Shown piece after piece: positions 1 through 7,583 of a stretch of 16,675 nt of DNA; within the stretch, counting starts at the first letter, position 1; each line of letters starts with the position of its first letter. Both the position numbers and the translations under genes were made by a program. The notes beneath the pieces are model-generated. The model ran no database searches, had not been told where the DNA came from, and was given only the letters and a program-made list of their open reading frames with translations. The stretch is from B69-G16 sp964501905 (lineage in GTDB: Archaea > Thermoproteota > Thermoprotei > Thermofilales > B69-G16), in assembly GCA_964501905.1 (NCBI GenBank), contig CAZCTW010000023.1:1-16675 (forward strand), written 5' to 3'.

Positions 1-129
1 AAAGGCGGAGCTATAGTCTCAATTATTTTCGCAACTAAAAAACCAGTGATATTTATCGGCACAGGGCAGAAATATGAGGACTTACAGCCTTTCAGCGCTG
101 AGTGGCTTCTAGAGAAAATATTCAGCTAG
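1..129 (+). CDS. ftsY: FtsY, signal recognition particle receptor GTPase (C-terminal fragment)
   Basis: An open frame runs from the first base to a TAG at 127-129 and gives the last 42 residues of a protein whose start lies outside the window. It contains KGGA, then FIGTGQKYEDLQPF and a final AEWLLEKIF helix. This matches the end of the SRP-type GTPase domain: the GxGQ...DL.PF motif (G5 region) and the closing helix of FtsY. Ffh/SRP54 has a GTGE...ELE.F version and continues into an M domain, whereas this protein stops right after the helix, so FtsY is preferred. FtsY is the membrane-associated receptor that docks SRP-ribosome complexes at the translocon. rpoN follows 48 bp downstream but has its own promoter. 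Confidence 0.85.
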   Translation, partial: KGGAIVSIIFATKKPVIFIGTGQKYEDLQPFSAEWLLEKIFS

Positions 130-130
130 C

Positions 131-173
131 AGAAAGTTTTTTAAACGGTAATTAGGATACGTGTAGAGGAGGT
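131..173 (+). promoter_or_regulatory. rpoN promoter and Shine-Dalgarno
   Basis: An A-rich BRE-like stretch (AGAAAG, 131-136) precedes a TATA element TTTTTTAAA at 137-145. With the roughly 27-bp spacing measured at the tRNA promoters in this window, transcription would start near 168-169, leaving a leader of about 10 nt that is mostly the strong Shine-Dalgarno GAGGAGGT (166-173), four bases before the ATG. rpoN therefore appears to be transcribed independently of ftsY. Confidence 0.6.
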
Positions 174-177
174 TGCA

Positions 178-384
178 ATGATAGTTCCTATAAGGTGTTT
201 CACCTGTGGGGCGTTGATAGGCGATAAATGGCTAGAGTATGCTCGGAAAGTTGCCCAGGGAAAGTCTCCTAGAGAAGTTTTAGATGAGATGGGCGTGAAG
301 AGGTACTGCTGTAGAAGGATGTTCCTTTCACATGTAGAATTAATTGACGAAATTCTCAAATATGAGAAAACTAGAAGAGAGTGA
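178..384 (+). CDS. rpoN: DNA-directed RNA polymerase subunit N (Rpb10 homologue)
   Basis: The 68-residue product has the zinc-binding signature of Rpb10/RpoN: C7-F-T-C10 near the N terminus, preceded by IVPIR, and the adjacent pair C44-C45 inside YCCRRMFLSHVELID. RpoN is a small structural subunit that clamps the RpoD/RpoL platform to RpoB during polymerase assembly. ATG 178 follows an excellent GAGGAGGT ribosome site, so the start is firm, and the length is typical of the family. The odd point is its placement. In most archaea rpoN is co-directional and directly after rps9; here it is on the opposite strand, convergent with rps9, with the two stop codons touching at 384/385. Confidence 0.97.
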   Translation: MIVPIRCFTCGALIGDKWLEYARKVAQGKSPREVLDEMGVKRYCCRRMFLSHVELIDEILKYEKTRRE

Positions 385-786
385 TCACCTATAGCTTTTC
401 TGACGCTTCGCTCTTGCAGATCTTCCTCTCGGCTTTTTAGGCTCAGCCTGTCTAGGATCTTCGACCAGTAGATGCCTATCATATTTTAGGTATAATTGCT
501 TAAGCTCCTCAGACTCAGTCCATTTGACTAGCGCTCTCGCTATAGCGGTCCTAATCGCTGACGCTTGCCCCATAACTCCGCCGCCCCGTGCCGTAGCTAT
601 GATATCAACTTTACTGATTATCTGCTCGCCGGCTAGCAATATAGGCTCGTAGATCTTCATTCGGGCAATCTCGGGTTCATAGATTTCGAGAGGGATCCCA
701 TTTATGAACACGCGTCCCTTCCCTGGCCTAACTATAACTCTAGCCCTAGCCGTCTTCCTCCTAGCGTTCGTTAGGACCAACTTCAT
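385..786 (-). CDS. rps9: 30S ribosomal protein uS9
   Basis: The 133-residue product starts with the family pattern TNARRKTARARVIVRPGKGRV and has the GGGVMGQASAIRTAIARAL core. It ends in a basic tail (RSARAKRQKSYR) that in this family reaches into the ribosomal P site near the tRNA anticodon arm. Its ATG overlaps the stop of rpl13 by 4 bp (ATGA), so the two are probably translationally coupled. The gene is the last of the long minus-strand run. Its TGA abuts the TGA of convergent rpoN, forming the palindrome TGATCA at 382-387, so no space remains for a terminator between the two. Confidence 0.97.
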   Translation of the reverse strand: MKLVLTNARRKTARARVIVRPGKGRVFINGIPLEIYEPEIARMKIYEPILLAGEQIISKVDIIATARGGGVMGQASAIRTAIARALVKWTESEELKQLYLKYDRHLLVEDPRQAEPKKPRGRSARAKRQKSYR

Positions 787-1226
787 AGTTTCCCACCTAA
801 CATCTTGTAGAGCTCGCCCAAAGTTATAAATGGCACGGTTTCATTTTTCCTCATAGCTTCTTTCACTTTTATAGCTTTACTAACATCTACGTTTTCAGGC
901 ACGCCCATATACACTCTTAGTCTTTTATAAGCTAGCCTACCCCTAGGCTTTTTATGAGGAAGCATACCCCTAACCATCCGCTTTAGTAATCTATCCGGCC
1001 TCCTCGGTATTTTAGGTCCTAACTTTTCAGGATTGTAGTGTGTTCTCCACTCGCTAACTTTCTTCAAGTACTGGTTAACAATCCTCTGGGGCTTTCCCGT
1101 GATTATAGCTTTCTCTGCATTTATCACAATAACGTTCTCGCCTCTGAGCAGCCTCTTAGCCACTACGCTGGCCAGGCGGCCAGCGACTAATCCCTCGGCA
1201 TCTATTATAACTGTAGCCTTCTCCAT
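783..1226 (-). CDS. rpl13: 50S ribosomal protein uL13
   Basis: The 147-residue product shows the uL13 hallmarks: an N-terminal VIIDAEGLVAGRLASVVAK, the VINAEKAIITGKP segment, and VRGMLPHKKPRGRLAYKRLRVYMG in the centre. uL13 is an early-assembling large-subunit protein. A GGTGA Shine-Dalgarno (1231-1235) overlaps the TAG stop of rpl18e and precedes ATG 1226 by four bases, which supports the start and suggests coupled translation with rpl18e. Its last codons overlap the ATG of rps9. The order eL18-uL13-uS9 is the conserved archaeal arrangement. Confidence 0.97.
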   Translation of the reverse strand: MEKATVIIDAEGLVAGRLASVVAKRLLRGENVIVINAEKAIITGKPQRIVNQYLKKVSEWRTHYNPEKLGPKIPRRPDRLLKRMVRGMLPHKKPRGRLAYKRLRVYMGVPENVDVSKAIKVKEAMRKNETVPFITLGELYKMLGGKL

Positions 1227-1234
1227 ATCATCAC

Positions 1235-1594
1235 CTAGGCTATTATCTTCACGTTACTACCTTTAGGGTTTCTCTCGACGAGCTTGTCTATGCTCAGGCA
1301 TTCGCCTTTTTCCGAGATCTTCTCATAGGCTTTTTGAGAAAACGACCACGCCGCGACAACCACCTTGTGATCCAGCACACCAGATCCCAGAACCTTCCCA
1401 GGAATCACTACTACGTCTCCCGGCTTAGTATACCTGTTTATCCTACTTATATTAACAGCTATTCTCTGCCTCCTAGGCTTCGCCAGCATCTCAGCTACGC
1501 GGCGCCATATCTTTGCATCGTTTTCCCTAGCTTTCTTCCTCAACCTAGAGATCAGTAGCCTTAAATGTATATTCGTAGGTCCTGTCCGCCTCAC
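1235..1594 (-). CDS. rpl18e: 50S ribosomal protein eL18
   Basis: The 119-residue product opens with MRRTGPTNIHLRLLISRLRKKA and contains a VVIPGKVLGSGVLDHKVVVAAWSFS core, both characteristic of archaeal eL18 (the L15/L18e fold). The initiation codon is GTG at 1594, chosen because MRRTGPTN is the usual start of the family. A G-rich run (GGGGG, 1601-1605) seven bases upstream can serve as ribosome site. An ATG one base upstream is out of frame and is followed at once by TGA. The gene sits 33 bp after rpoD, in the standard rpoD-L18e-L13-S9 order. A TATA-like TTTATAAAG at 1610-1618 lies in the gap but is too close to the start to fit the usual spacing. Confidence 0.96.
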   Translation of the reverse strand: MRRTGPTNIHLRLLISRLRKKARENDAKIWRRVAEMLAKPRRQRIAVNISRINRYTKPGDVVVIPGKVLGSGVLDHKVVVAAWSFSQKAYEKISEKGECLSIDKLVERNPKGSNVKIIA

Positions 1595-1627
1595 ATTAAT
1601 CCCCCAGTCTTTATAAAGTGGAATATT

Positions 1628-2452
1628 TTAAGCTTTTCCTAATATCTCTTCTATCGATTCCCTAAAATCTCTCGCCTTGCTGATTAGGATTTCTAAACCA
1701 GTTAAAACAACTTCTTCAAAAGTTAGCGAGCCGACGCTCTCTACGTTGAAAATTATGGTAGAATCATCCCCTCTAACTTTTATCGCGCCGCGTTCACAAG
1801 CCTCCACGCAGGCTTTACACAGTGAGCAGTTTAACTGATCCCTTACGATTAACTTGCCATCGGATAGTTCTAAAACGCCTTTAGGGCATACTTCAACACA
1901 TTTTCCACAACCATTACACTTCTCATATCTTATGTCAATAACAGGCATATACTTGTACGCTGAGACAGAGACTGGTTGCCACTTCGCGTGCTCCTTCCCG
2001 CACCCAAGTCTAGCGAATGCCTCTAAGACTATACGTTGCCCCTTTGCCAATTTCACTATAGGGATAGAGTCCGATACGGGAACGATTCTAGGATCTTCGC
2101 TCTTCAAATGCCCGGAAAAGACAGTAATGTCCTTATCCAGAGCCTCTATATCGAGTTCAAGACTCACAGTTTTCTTTACGGCTTTCTCTTTATCCTCAAT
2201 GTACTCTTTGATAAGCTCGAAATCGGTTTTAAGAGGTATGAGACCTAGTCTGTGAGCTAGAATTTCATCGAACAGGACTGAACTGTTTTCAAGGATAACT
2301 ACTTCATCGATAGCCATCGTGGGGACTTCAGCTATTAAAGTCCTCCTCAATGCGTTAGCTATAGCCGGGTTTATACCCTTGACGATAAAACGGCCGGAGT
2401 ATTTATCTGCCTCAAGAATATCTACTTTTATATTTTCTGTCAAATAAAACAC
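1628..2452 (-). CDS. rpoD: DNA-directed RNA polymerase subunit D with two-cluster ferredoxin-like insertion
   Basis: The 274-residue product is the archaeal counterpart of Rpb3 and of half of the bacterial alpha dimer, and forms the assembly platform with RpoL. Residues 1-60 hold the alpha-like dimerisation motif (NALRRTLIAEVPTMAIDEV), continued by EILAHRLGLIPL. Between about 170 and 225 lies an inserted ferredoxin-like domain with eight cysteines: C179, C182, C185 and C189, and C209, C212, C215 and C219. This is the complete set expected for two [4Fe-4S] clusters. The dimerisation domain resumes after it (VESVGSLTFEEVV). The annotated start is GTG 2452. A TTG three codons on (2443) with a CGGTG ribosome site six bases upstream is a good alternative. 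rps12 ends 12 bp upstream and rpl18e follows. Confidence 0.96.
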   Translation of the reverse strand: MFYLTENIKVDILEADKYSGRFIVKGINPAIANALRRTLIAEVPTMAIDEVVILENSSVLFDEILAHRLGLIPLKTDFELIKEYIEDKEKAVKKTVSLELDIEALDKDITVFSGHLKSEDPRIVPVSDSIPIVKLAKGQRIVLEAFARLGCGKEHAKWQPVSVSAYKYMPVIDIRYEKCNGCGKCVEVCPKGVLELSDGKLIVRDQLNCSLCKACVEACERGAIKVRGDDSTIIFNVESVGSLTFEEVVLTGLEILISKARDFRESIEEILGKA

Positions 2453-2464
2453 CGAAGTATAATT

Positions 2465-2908
2465 CTACCTAATTGGTTTCTGCTTCCTGCCTCTCAATAG
2501 TTCTATTAACGAAACTCCATTTACTTTGATTACTCTGAATCTAACTCCTGGCAAATCTCCGTAGGCTCTTCCTTCGGGTCCTCCTATTCTCTCTATTATT
2601 ACTTCGTCGTGCTCGTTTACGAAGTTTAGGGCACCGTCTCCGGGTAGGAAGGCTGTTACTTGTTTTCCGTTTTTAATGAGTTGTACTCTTACGCACTTTC
2701 TTACTGCGCTGTTTGGTTGTCTGCTTTCTATACCTACTTTCTCGATTACTATTCCACGTGCCATTGGGGCGCCTTCCAGGGGATCGACTTTCTTAGCTAG
2801 GTTTAAAGCTCTTCTTTTGTAGTGTAGGTCTGACCATCTGAATTTTTGCCTTTTCCTTTTCAGTTTCCTAGCTGCGTAGAGCCCTTTAGGTGATTTTGAC
2901 CCTGGCAT
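2465..2908 (-). CDS. rps12: 30S ribosomal protein uS12
   Basis: The 147-residue product matches archaeal uS12. It has a basic N terminus (KGLYAARKLKRKRQKFRW), APMARGIVIEKVGIESRQPNSAVRKCVRVQLIKNG with the decoding-centre PNSAxRK loop, and FLPGDGALNFVNEHDEVIIERIGG. It contacts the A-site codon-anticodon helix. ATG 2908 is preceded by GGTGA (2913-2917) with five bases between, which fixes the start. It follows the nusA-like gene as in other archaea, but the 50-bp gap contains a TATA element suggesting an extra promoter. The next gene is rpoD; the usual neighbour rps7 is about 12 kb away. Confidence 0.97.
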   Translation of the reverse strand: MPGSKSPKGLYAARKLKRKRQKFRWSDLHYKRRALNLAKKVDPLEGAPMARGIVIEKVGIESRQPNSAVRKCVRVQLIKNGKQVTAFLPGDGALNFVNEHDEVIIERIGGPEGRAYGDLPGVRFRVIKVNGVSLIELLRGRKQKPIR

Positions 2909-2912
2909 TTAG

Positions 2913-2953
2913 TCACCTTACCCTTCTACCCTGTGTTGGAATTTAAATTTTCC
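2913..2953 (-). promoter_or_regulatory. Candidate internal promoter and ribosome site for rps12
   Basis: The minus strand has AAAATTTAAAT at 2941-2951, one base different from the AAAACTTAAAT found in front of tRNA-Ala and tfs. The predicted start, 27 bp from its centre, is about 2917, nine bases before the rps12 ATG and at the edge of GGTGA (2913-2917). This fits a short-leader transcript. It would let rps12 and the genes after it be expressed independently of the rpoB part of the operon. Confidence 0.45.
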
Positions 2954-2958
2954 GCTAG

Positions 2959-3393
2959 TTATTCTAGGGTGACCCAGTCGACGTCGAAGTATCGTTTGGC
3001 TAGTATTCTGGCTCTTTTTATGTTCTTGCCGTCTTTGCCTATGGCTAGTCCCTTTTCGTGTGCAGGAACTGAGACTACCACTATCTTTCTGTTACTAGCA
3101 TCTTTTTTAAGACGTACTGATAGAACTCGTGCTGGAAAAAGACTGTTTCTGATTAAGTCTTCGAGGGTTTCCGCGTATTCTACTATTTCGACGTTTTTGC
3201 CGAGGAGTTTTTGGAGTCTCTTTATGTTTATCCCGTTTCTGCCTACGGCTATTCCAACTTGTCCTTTCTTTACTAAAAAGATTATCCGGTTGTTTTCTTC
3301 ATCAATTACACAGTCCATGGTCGTTACTCCTGTAATGCTCTCCAGCAGATAGATGTACTTCATCTCTACGTCGGTGAGTTTTATAGAGACCAT
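2959..3393 (-). CDS. nusA: NusA-like KH-domain transcription factor
   Basis: This short archaeal NusA homologue consists only of two KH RNA-binding domains, without the N-terminal domain and S1 domain of bacterial NusA. Both GxxG loops are visible: VGRNG in the first half and IGKDG in the second, each followed by xNIKR. It is thought to act in transcription elongation or termination and sits, as usual, between rpl30e and rps12. The frame is open to a GTG at 3402, but ATG 3393 is preferred because GGTGA lies exactly five bases before it, giving 144 residues beginning MVSIKLTDVEMKY. The upstream GTG is itself part of that ribosome site. Confidence 0.92.
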   Translation of the reverse strand: MVSIKLTDVEMKYIYLLESITGVTTMDCVIDEENNRIIFLVKKGQVGIAVGRNGINIKRLQKLLGKNVEIVEYAETLEDLIRNSLFPARVLSVRLKKDASNRKIVVVSVPAHEKGLAIGKDGKNIKRARILAKRYFDVDWVTLE

Positions 3394-3394
3394 G

Positions 3395-3700
3395 CTACTC
3401 ACCTTTCACTAGGTCTAGTATTCTGCTCTCTCCCGGGTCTAGTATAGAGAGGACTGATACCATAAAGGGTTTTCTACAAATAGCTCCTAGGTCTAGGCTT
3501 GTCCCGTGGAAGACAAATAGGGGGATCTTTGCCAGCTTACAGTATCTCTCTATATCCTCTCTTACTTCATCTGGAGCATTAGCGGCCATTATTACGAGTT
3601 TGGATTTGCCCATTCTTATGGTCTTCATCGTCTCTTTATATCCAATTACGACTTTTCCCGTTTTCAAAGTAGTCTGTAACTCCCTATACAGGTCAACCAC
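3395..3700 (-). CDS. rpl30e: 50S ribosomal protein eL30
   Basis: The 101-residue product has the eL30/eL8 RNA-binding fold signature: TGKVVIGYKETMKTIRMGKSKLVIMAANAP, then a KIPLFVFHGTSLDLGAICRKP segment. Proteins of this family bind kink-turn RNA. The start codon is GTG at 3700, supported by a GGGGTGA ribosome site six bases upstream inside the end of rpoA''. It overlaps rpoA'' by 8 bp and is directly followed by the nusA-like gene, the standard order in archaeal rpoB operons. Confidence 0.96.
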   Translation of the reverse strand: MVDLYRELQTTLKTGKVVIGYKETMKTIRMGKSKLVIMAANAPDEVREDIERYCKLAKIPLFVFHGTSLDLGAICRKPFMVSVLSILDPGESRILDLVKGE

Positions 3701-4922
3701 TATGTTTCACCCCTTTCTTCTTGGGGAAAACCATAAAAAGTTCTATTATACCCGTGCCCATGGGTATGGGCGCGGATCCAACAATAACATTTTCCACAAC
3801 TCCAGTGAGTTGATCAACTTCTCCATGTATTGCTGCATCGGTTAAATGTTTTACCGTAACCTCGAACGTAGCCCTAGCGAGTGGACTCACTTTCTCGCCC
3901 GCAACTCCGTGTCTTCCTACTTGTCTTACTTGACCTGTATAGGTCATTGCGTCGGCTACCAGCATTATATGCCTTATGTCCACGTCTAATCCTTGTTCAC
4001 TTAAGACCTCTTGCATTTCCTTAATTATCACGCGGCGTGCGGCTTCTATTCCCAGTACTTCAGCTACCTCAACTATATTATTAGTAATGGTACGCGTGGG
4101 GTCTACTCCCTCAACTTCTAAGATCGCGGAGAAATTGGATCCCTCGGCGATTAACATGTATTCTGTTTTTTCATCTTCTGTCCTTATCGGCTTTAGGATT
4201 ATTTTTTTTATTCCTTTTATTCCTTTTAATCTCAAGTCCCTTACTCTATCGAGCATCCGTTTAAGCTTAGACATATCTGTTATTTCTGTTTCGAAGACTA
4301 CCGTGTATTCGTCTTCAATTTTTACTCGTCCCTTCTTGCCTTTTATCTTGTTTATAGCCTTCACTACATCTTTGGTCGTTACTCCTTTATCAGCTAGCAT
4401 CTCGGGGTCAAGCCTAATCGTTATAGTCGACGTTAAGTAGTCGAGCTCCCACTCGCTCGCCACGTTCTCTATGGTGGTGAGCTCTATCCTCCTGGCCACT
4501 TCCTTGGCTTTTTCCTCATCGTACCGGTGTTTCTCATCTAGGTAGATGTAAGTGATAGGCGTCGAAGGGGCTTTCCTGGCGTCTACTATTTCTATTAGAC
4601 GGGGTAAGCCCAGCGTTATATTAAACTCTCTAACTCCTGCAAAGTGAAAGGTTCTGAGCGTCATCTGAGTACTCGGCTCTCCTATAGATTGAGCGGCGAC
4701 CATGCCAACAGCTTCTCCCGGCTCGACTAATGCGTTGTTGTACTCTTTGACGCACTCCTCGATAAAAGCGTATAACTCCTGTTCTGAAAGCTTTTCTCTT
4801 AACGCTATTTCTTCTATCTCTTTCAATATACTCTCGGGTAGTCTATCTAGGTATGAGTAAACTATATTTTTTATCTTCCGCTCATATGTCTGTCTTTTAC
4901 TCTTCTCGCTACCCATGCTCAT
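3693..4922 (-). CDS. rpoA2: DNA-directed RNA polymerase subunit A''
   Basis: The 409-residue product is the C-terminal third of the largest polymerase subunit, encoded separately as in most archaea. Residues about 64-97 (LVEPGEAVGMVAAQSIGEPSTQMTLRTFHFAGV, shown in part by QMTLRTFHFAG) are the trigger-loop region that closes over the incoming nucleotide. The C-terminal part has IMLVADAMTYTGQVRQVGRHGV and ARATFEVTVKHLTDAAIHGEVDQL, typical of the jaw/cleft end. Its ATG overlaps the rpoA' stop as ATGA. The GAGGAG ribosome site abuts this first ATG but is ideally spaced (six bases) from the second ATG, codon 3, so the true start may be two residues in. Confidence 0.98.
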   Translation of the reverse strand: MSMGSEKSKRQTYERKIKNIVYSYLDRLPESILKEIEEIALREKLSEQELYAFIEECVKEYNNALVEPGEAVGMVAAQSIGEPSTQMTLRTFHFAGVREFNITLGLPRLIEIVDARKAPSTPITYIYLDEKHRYDEEKAKEVARRIELTTIENVASEWELDYLTSTITIRLDPEMLADKGVTTKDVVKAINKIKGKKGRVKIEDEYTVVFETEITDMSKLKRMLDRVRDLRLKGIKGIKKIILKPIRTEDEKTEYMLIAEGSNFSAILEVEGVDPTRTITNNIVEVAEVLGIEAARRVIIKEMQEVLSEQGLDVDIRHIMLVADAMTYTGQVRQVGRHGVAGEKVSPLARATFEVTVKHLTDAAIHGEVDQLTGVVENVIVGSAPIPMGTGIIELFMVFPKKKGVKHSG

Positions 4923-7582
4923 CTCCTCTTACTTTTAATCTTCTGTAAAATCAGATCAAAATTGATAGGTTGACCATGATAACTTTTCGCTGGATCTATT
5001 CCATCTTCGCCGTAGCGAAGTTGAATAACGCTTCCCTCCGCGCTTCTCACGCTCCCATCATATGCTACGTAGAGATCTTGAAGTGCGTTAGCTAAGCGCC
5101 TGTACATGTAACCGCTCTGCGCTGTTCTAACTGCTGTATCTACTAGACCTTCTCTACCTGCCATTGCGTGATAGAAGAACTCTGTAGGTGAGAGTCCTTC
5201 TTTAAAGTTGCCATAAACGAAACCTCTAGCTTTAGGTCCTATATCTCCTTTTTTGAAGTGAGGTAGCGGTCTATCTAAGTAGCCTCGAGAAATTCTCTTG
5301 CCTCTTATCGATTGCTGACCTAAACACGCGGTCATCTGCGTTATATTTAGTATGTTAGCCCTAGCCCCAGTCTTAGCCATCAAAACTGCGGAGTTGTTAA
5401 TACCTAAATAGCGGCTAGCAGCTTTTCCGGCTTCTTCTCTAGCACGCTCGAGTACGTTTAATATCTCATTTTCGAGAGATTCACGGAGGGTCATACCGGG
5501 TTTCGGCTGGAGTTCTCCTCTCATAGCTTTCTTTATTATTTCATCCACTTCTTTTTCGATTCTTGTCAGAATCTTAGATATTTCTTTGCGAGCCTCCTCA
5601 GGGAGATCTAGGTTATCTAAGCTCATAGAAAATCCTTTTACGTCTAGATATATTATGAACATTCTAAACATGGTATCCATTATCTCCCTGGCTTTATCCG
5701 TGCCGTACTTCTTAACTATCACGTGTAGCAAAGTTTCGCTTTTTTGAGCTCCTATGGAAGATTTATCGAGAACACCCATTTGTATCTCGCCGTTCTTAAT
5801 AACAAGATAAGCGTCATAGGGACAATCTTCAAAACTGCATGTGTCACACTTCTTACATATAGAACATCTACTCTTGAAGTTTAAGTCTGAGGGCAGGAAT
5901 GCGCTGACTATTTGCTTCCCTGTCCATAATTTTCGGGGTTTTAAAATAGCGGGCTCTGGGAGTTCTCCCTCATACCCAGTTTCGTAAAGCAGCATAGCCA
6001 CCTTTTCCTTAGCCAAGAGAGTATCTTTTCTAGTTATCATATATCCTCCTGTGATGTAATCGTGTATGGCCCCGATTATAGGACCTCCATATCTAGGAGA
6101 CAAGATCTGTTCTTGAACCAGCATCAAAACCTTAGCCTCAGCCCGAGCCTCCTCGTTTTGAGGAACGTGGAGGTTCATCTCATCGCCGTCAAAATCCGCG
6201 TTGTAAGGCGGACATACAAGCAGATTTAATCTAAAAGTTTTATAGGGGAGAACTTTGACCTTATGAGCCATTATTGACATCCTATGTAGAGATGGCTGTC
6301 TGTTAAAGAGAACTATATCTCCATCCTTGAGGTGTCTTTCAACTATATACCCGGGGGCCAGAGTTTCGGCCAGAGCCTCTAAGTCTCTCACGTATCTCAA
6401 GTCGACCCGGGCCCCGTCTGGGCGCACTATATAATTGGCGCCTGGATGTTTATATGGACCGTTTTTGACTAATTCTCGCAATTCCTCTATATTCCACTCC
6501 GTAACCTTCTCTGGAATTACCAGTATCTTTGCTATTTCCTCCGGAACTCCCACCTCGTTTATGCTAAGGTAGGGGTCGGGAGATATCACCGTCCTCGCCG
6601 AGAAATCCACCCTCTTACCAGCCAGGCTACCCCTAAACCTCCCTTCCTTTCCTTTTAATCTCTGAGCTAAGGTCCTTAATGGGCGTCCCGATTTATGCTT
6701 CGCCGGTGGAATTCCAGGAAGTTCGTTGTTGAAGTAGGTTGCGATGTGATACTGAAGCAGTTCCCACATATCATCTATGATTAAAGAGGGGGCGCCCGCT
6801 TCAATACTCTCTTTAAGCCTCTGGTTTACCCTTATTATATCGCCTAGCTTATGCGTTAAGTCATCTTCAGACCTTATGCCAGTTTCCAAAGTTATTGAAG
6901 GTCTGACCGTTATCGGAGGTACGGGTAATACCGTGAGAACAGTCCATTCTGGCCTAGCATATTCTGGATCTATACCCAGCAAAATGAGATCTTCATCCCG
7001 TATTTTTTCAAGTCGTTCTCTTATATCACTGGGCGTAAGCTTTATGGCCGTGCCTTCCTCTCTCTCCTCGTAGAATGAGTATGGTTTTTCGAATTTTATC
7101 TTATACTGTTTGGCGTGGCAATAGGGGCATTCGCTATTCTTAGCAGCTTTTCTGGCAACTCTCTCCGCGTGCCTATACTTAAAATGTACCCAGATTTTTT
7201 CTAATCTTTTCCTCTTCTCTAGTTCTTTCTTGATTTCATCTTCTGGAAGAAGTATTCTGCCACAATATCGGCATGTCGCCCTCAGCAAGACATATATTTT
7301 CTTAGCGAATTCCGGATGAACAACCGGTCTTGCGAGCTCTAAATGACCGAAGTGTCCCGGACATTGTCCCGTGTAGTTTCCGCAGGTTTCGCATCGCACA
7401 CCGGGTTCTATAGTCCCTAGTCTTCTATCCATTAGGCCTCCTCTAATTGGCATGCCTTCCTCGTCGTAGGTGTCCGATGTGACGATAGCTGTTACTGACA
7501 TTTTACGTATCAGGTCGGGGGATAGTAGCCCGAATTTTATCGCCGTTATCCTAGCCATTGCCTGTGGTTCGACTTGAGACAT
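4919..7582 (-). CDS. rpoA1: DNA-directed RNA polymerase subunit A'
   Basis: The 887-residue product is the N-terminal two thirds of the largest subunit and carries the active site: NADFDGDEMN at about residues 459-467, whose three aspartates bind the catalytic magnesium. Zinc sites are visible at C64, C67, C74 and H77 (CETCGNYTGQCPGHFGH, clamp), at C104, C107, C152 and C155, and as a cysteine cluster near 571-586 (CSICKKCDTC). The bridge-helix region near the C terminus reads TAVRTAQSGYMYRRL. The length is usual for Thermoproteota and no intein is present. ATG 7582 has a GGAGGGAT ribosome site lying in the end of rpoB, whose stop is 1 bp upstream. Confidence 0.98.
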   Translation of the reverse strand: MSQVEPQAMARITAIKFGLLSPDLIRKMSVTAIVTSDTYDEEGMPIRGGLMDRRLGTIEPGVRCETCGNYTGQCPGHFGHLELARPVVHPEFAKKIYVLLRATCRYCGRILLPEDEIKKELEKRKRLEKIWVHFKYRHAERVARKAAKNSECPYCHAKQYKIKFEKPYSFYEEREEGTAIKLTPSDIRERLEKIRDEDLILLGIDPEYARPEWTVLTVLPVPPITVRPSITLETGIRSEDDLTHKLGDIIRVNQRLKESIEAGAPSLIIDDMWELLQYHIATYFNNELPGIPPAKHKSGRPLRTLAQRLKGKEGRFRGSLAGKRVDFSARTVISPDPYLSINEVGVPEEIAKILVIPEKVTEWNIEELRELVKNGPYKHPGANYIVRPDGARVDLRYVRDLEALAETLAPGYIVERHLKDGDIVLFNRQPSLHRMSIMAHKVKVLPYKTFRLNLLVCPPYNADFDGDEMNLHVPQNEEARAEAKVLMLVQEQILSPRYGGPIIGAIHDYITGGYMITRKDTLLAKEKVAMLLYETGYEGELPEPAILKPRKLWTGKQIVSAFLPSDLNFKSRCSICKKCDTCSFEDCPYDAYLVIKNGEIQMGVLDKSSIGAQKSETLLHVIVKKYGTDKAREIMDTMFRMFIIYLDVKGFSMSLDNLDLPEEARKEISKILTRIEKEVDEIIKKAMRGELQPKPGMTLRESLENEILNVLERAREEAGKAASRYLGINNSAVLMAKTGARANILNITQMTACLGQQSIRGKRISRGYLDRPLPHFKKGDIGPKARGFVYGNFKEGLSPTEFFYHAMAGREGLVDTAVRTAQSGYMYRRLANALQDLYVAYDGSVRSAEGSVIQLRYGEDGIDPAKSYHGQPINFDLILQKIKSKRR

Positions 7583-7583
7583 T

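Noticed and set aside
1221..1235. C-box-like GTGATGA on the minus strand suggesting a C/D guide RNA.
   Set aside because: It is the ribosome site of rpl13, and no D box (CTGA) or closing stem lies at a suitable distance. A similar match at the tfs ATGATGA fails in the same way.
1610..1618. TATA-like TTTATAAAG upstream of rpl18e.
   Set aside because: Its centre is only about 20 bp from the GTG start, so with the spacing seen at the tRNA genes the transcript would begin inside the coding region, and no later start codon fits the conserved N terminus.
3976..4440. A long (154-codon) plus-strand open frame opposite rpoA''.
   Set aside because: It is a serine- and isoleucine-rich shadow of a strongly conserved gene on the other strand, with no family features. 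The same holds for the other plus-strand frames opposite the operon.
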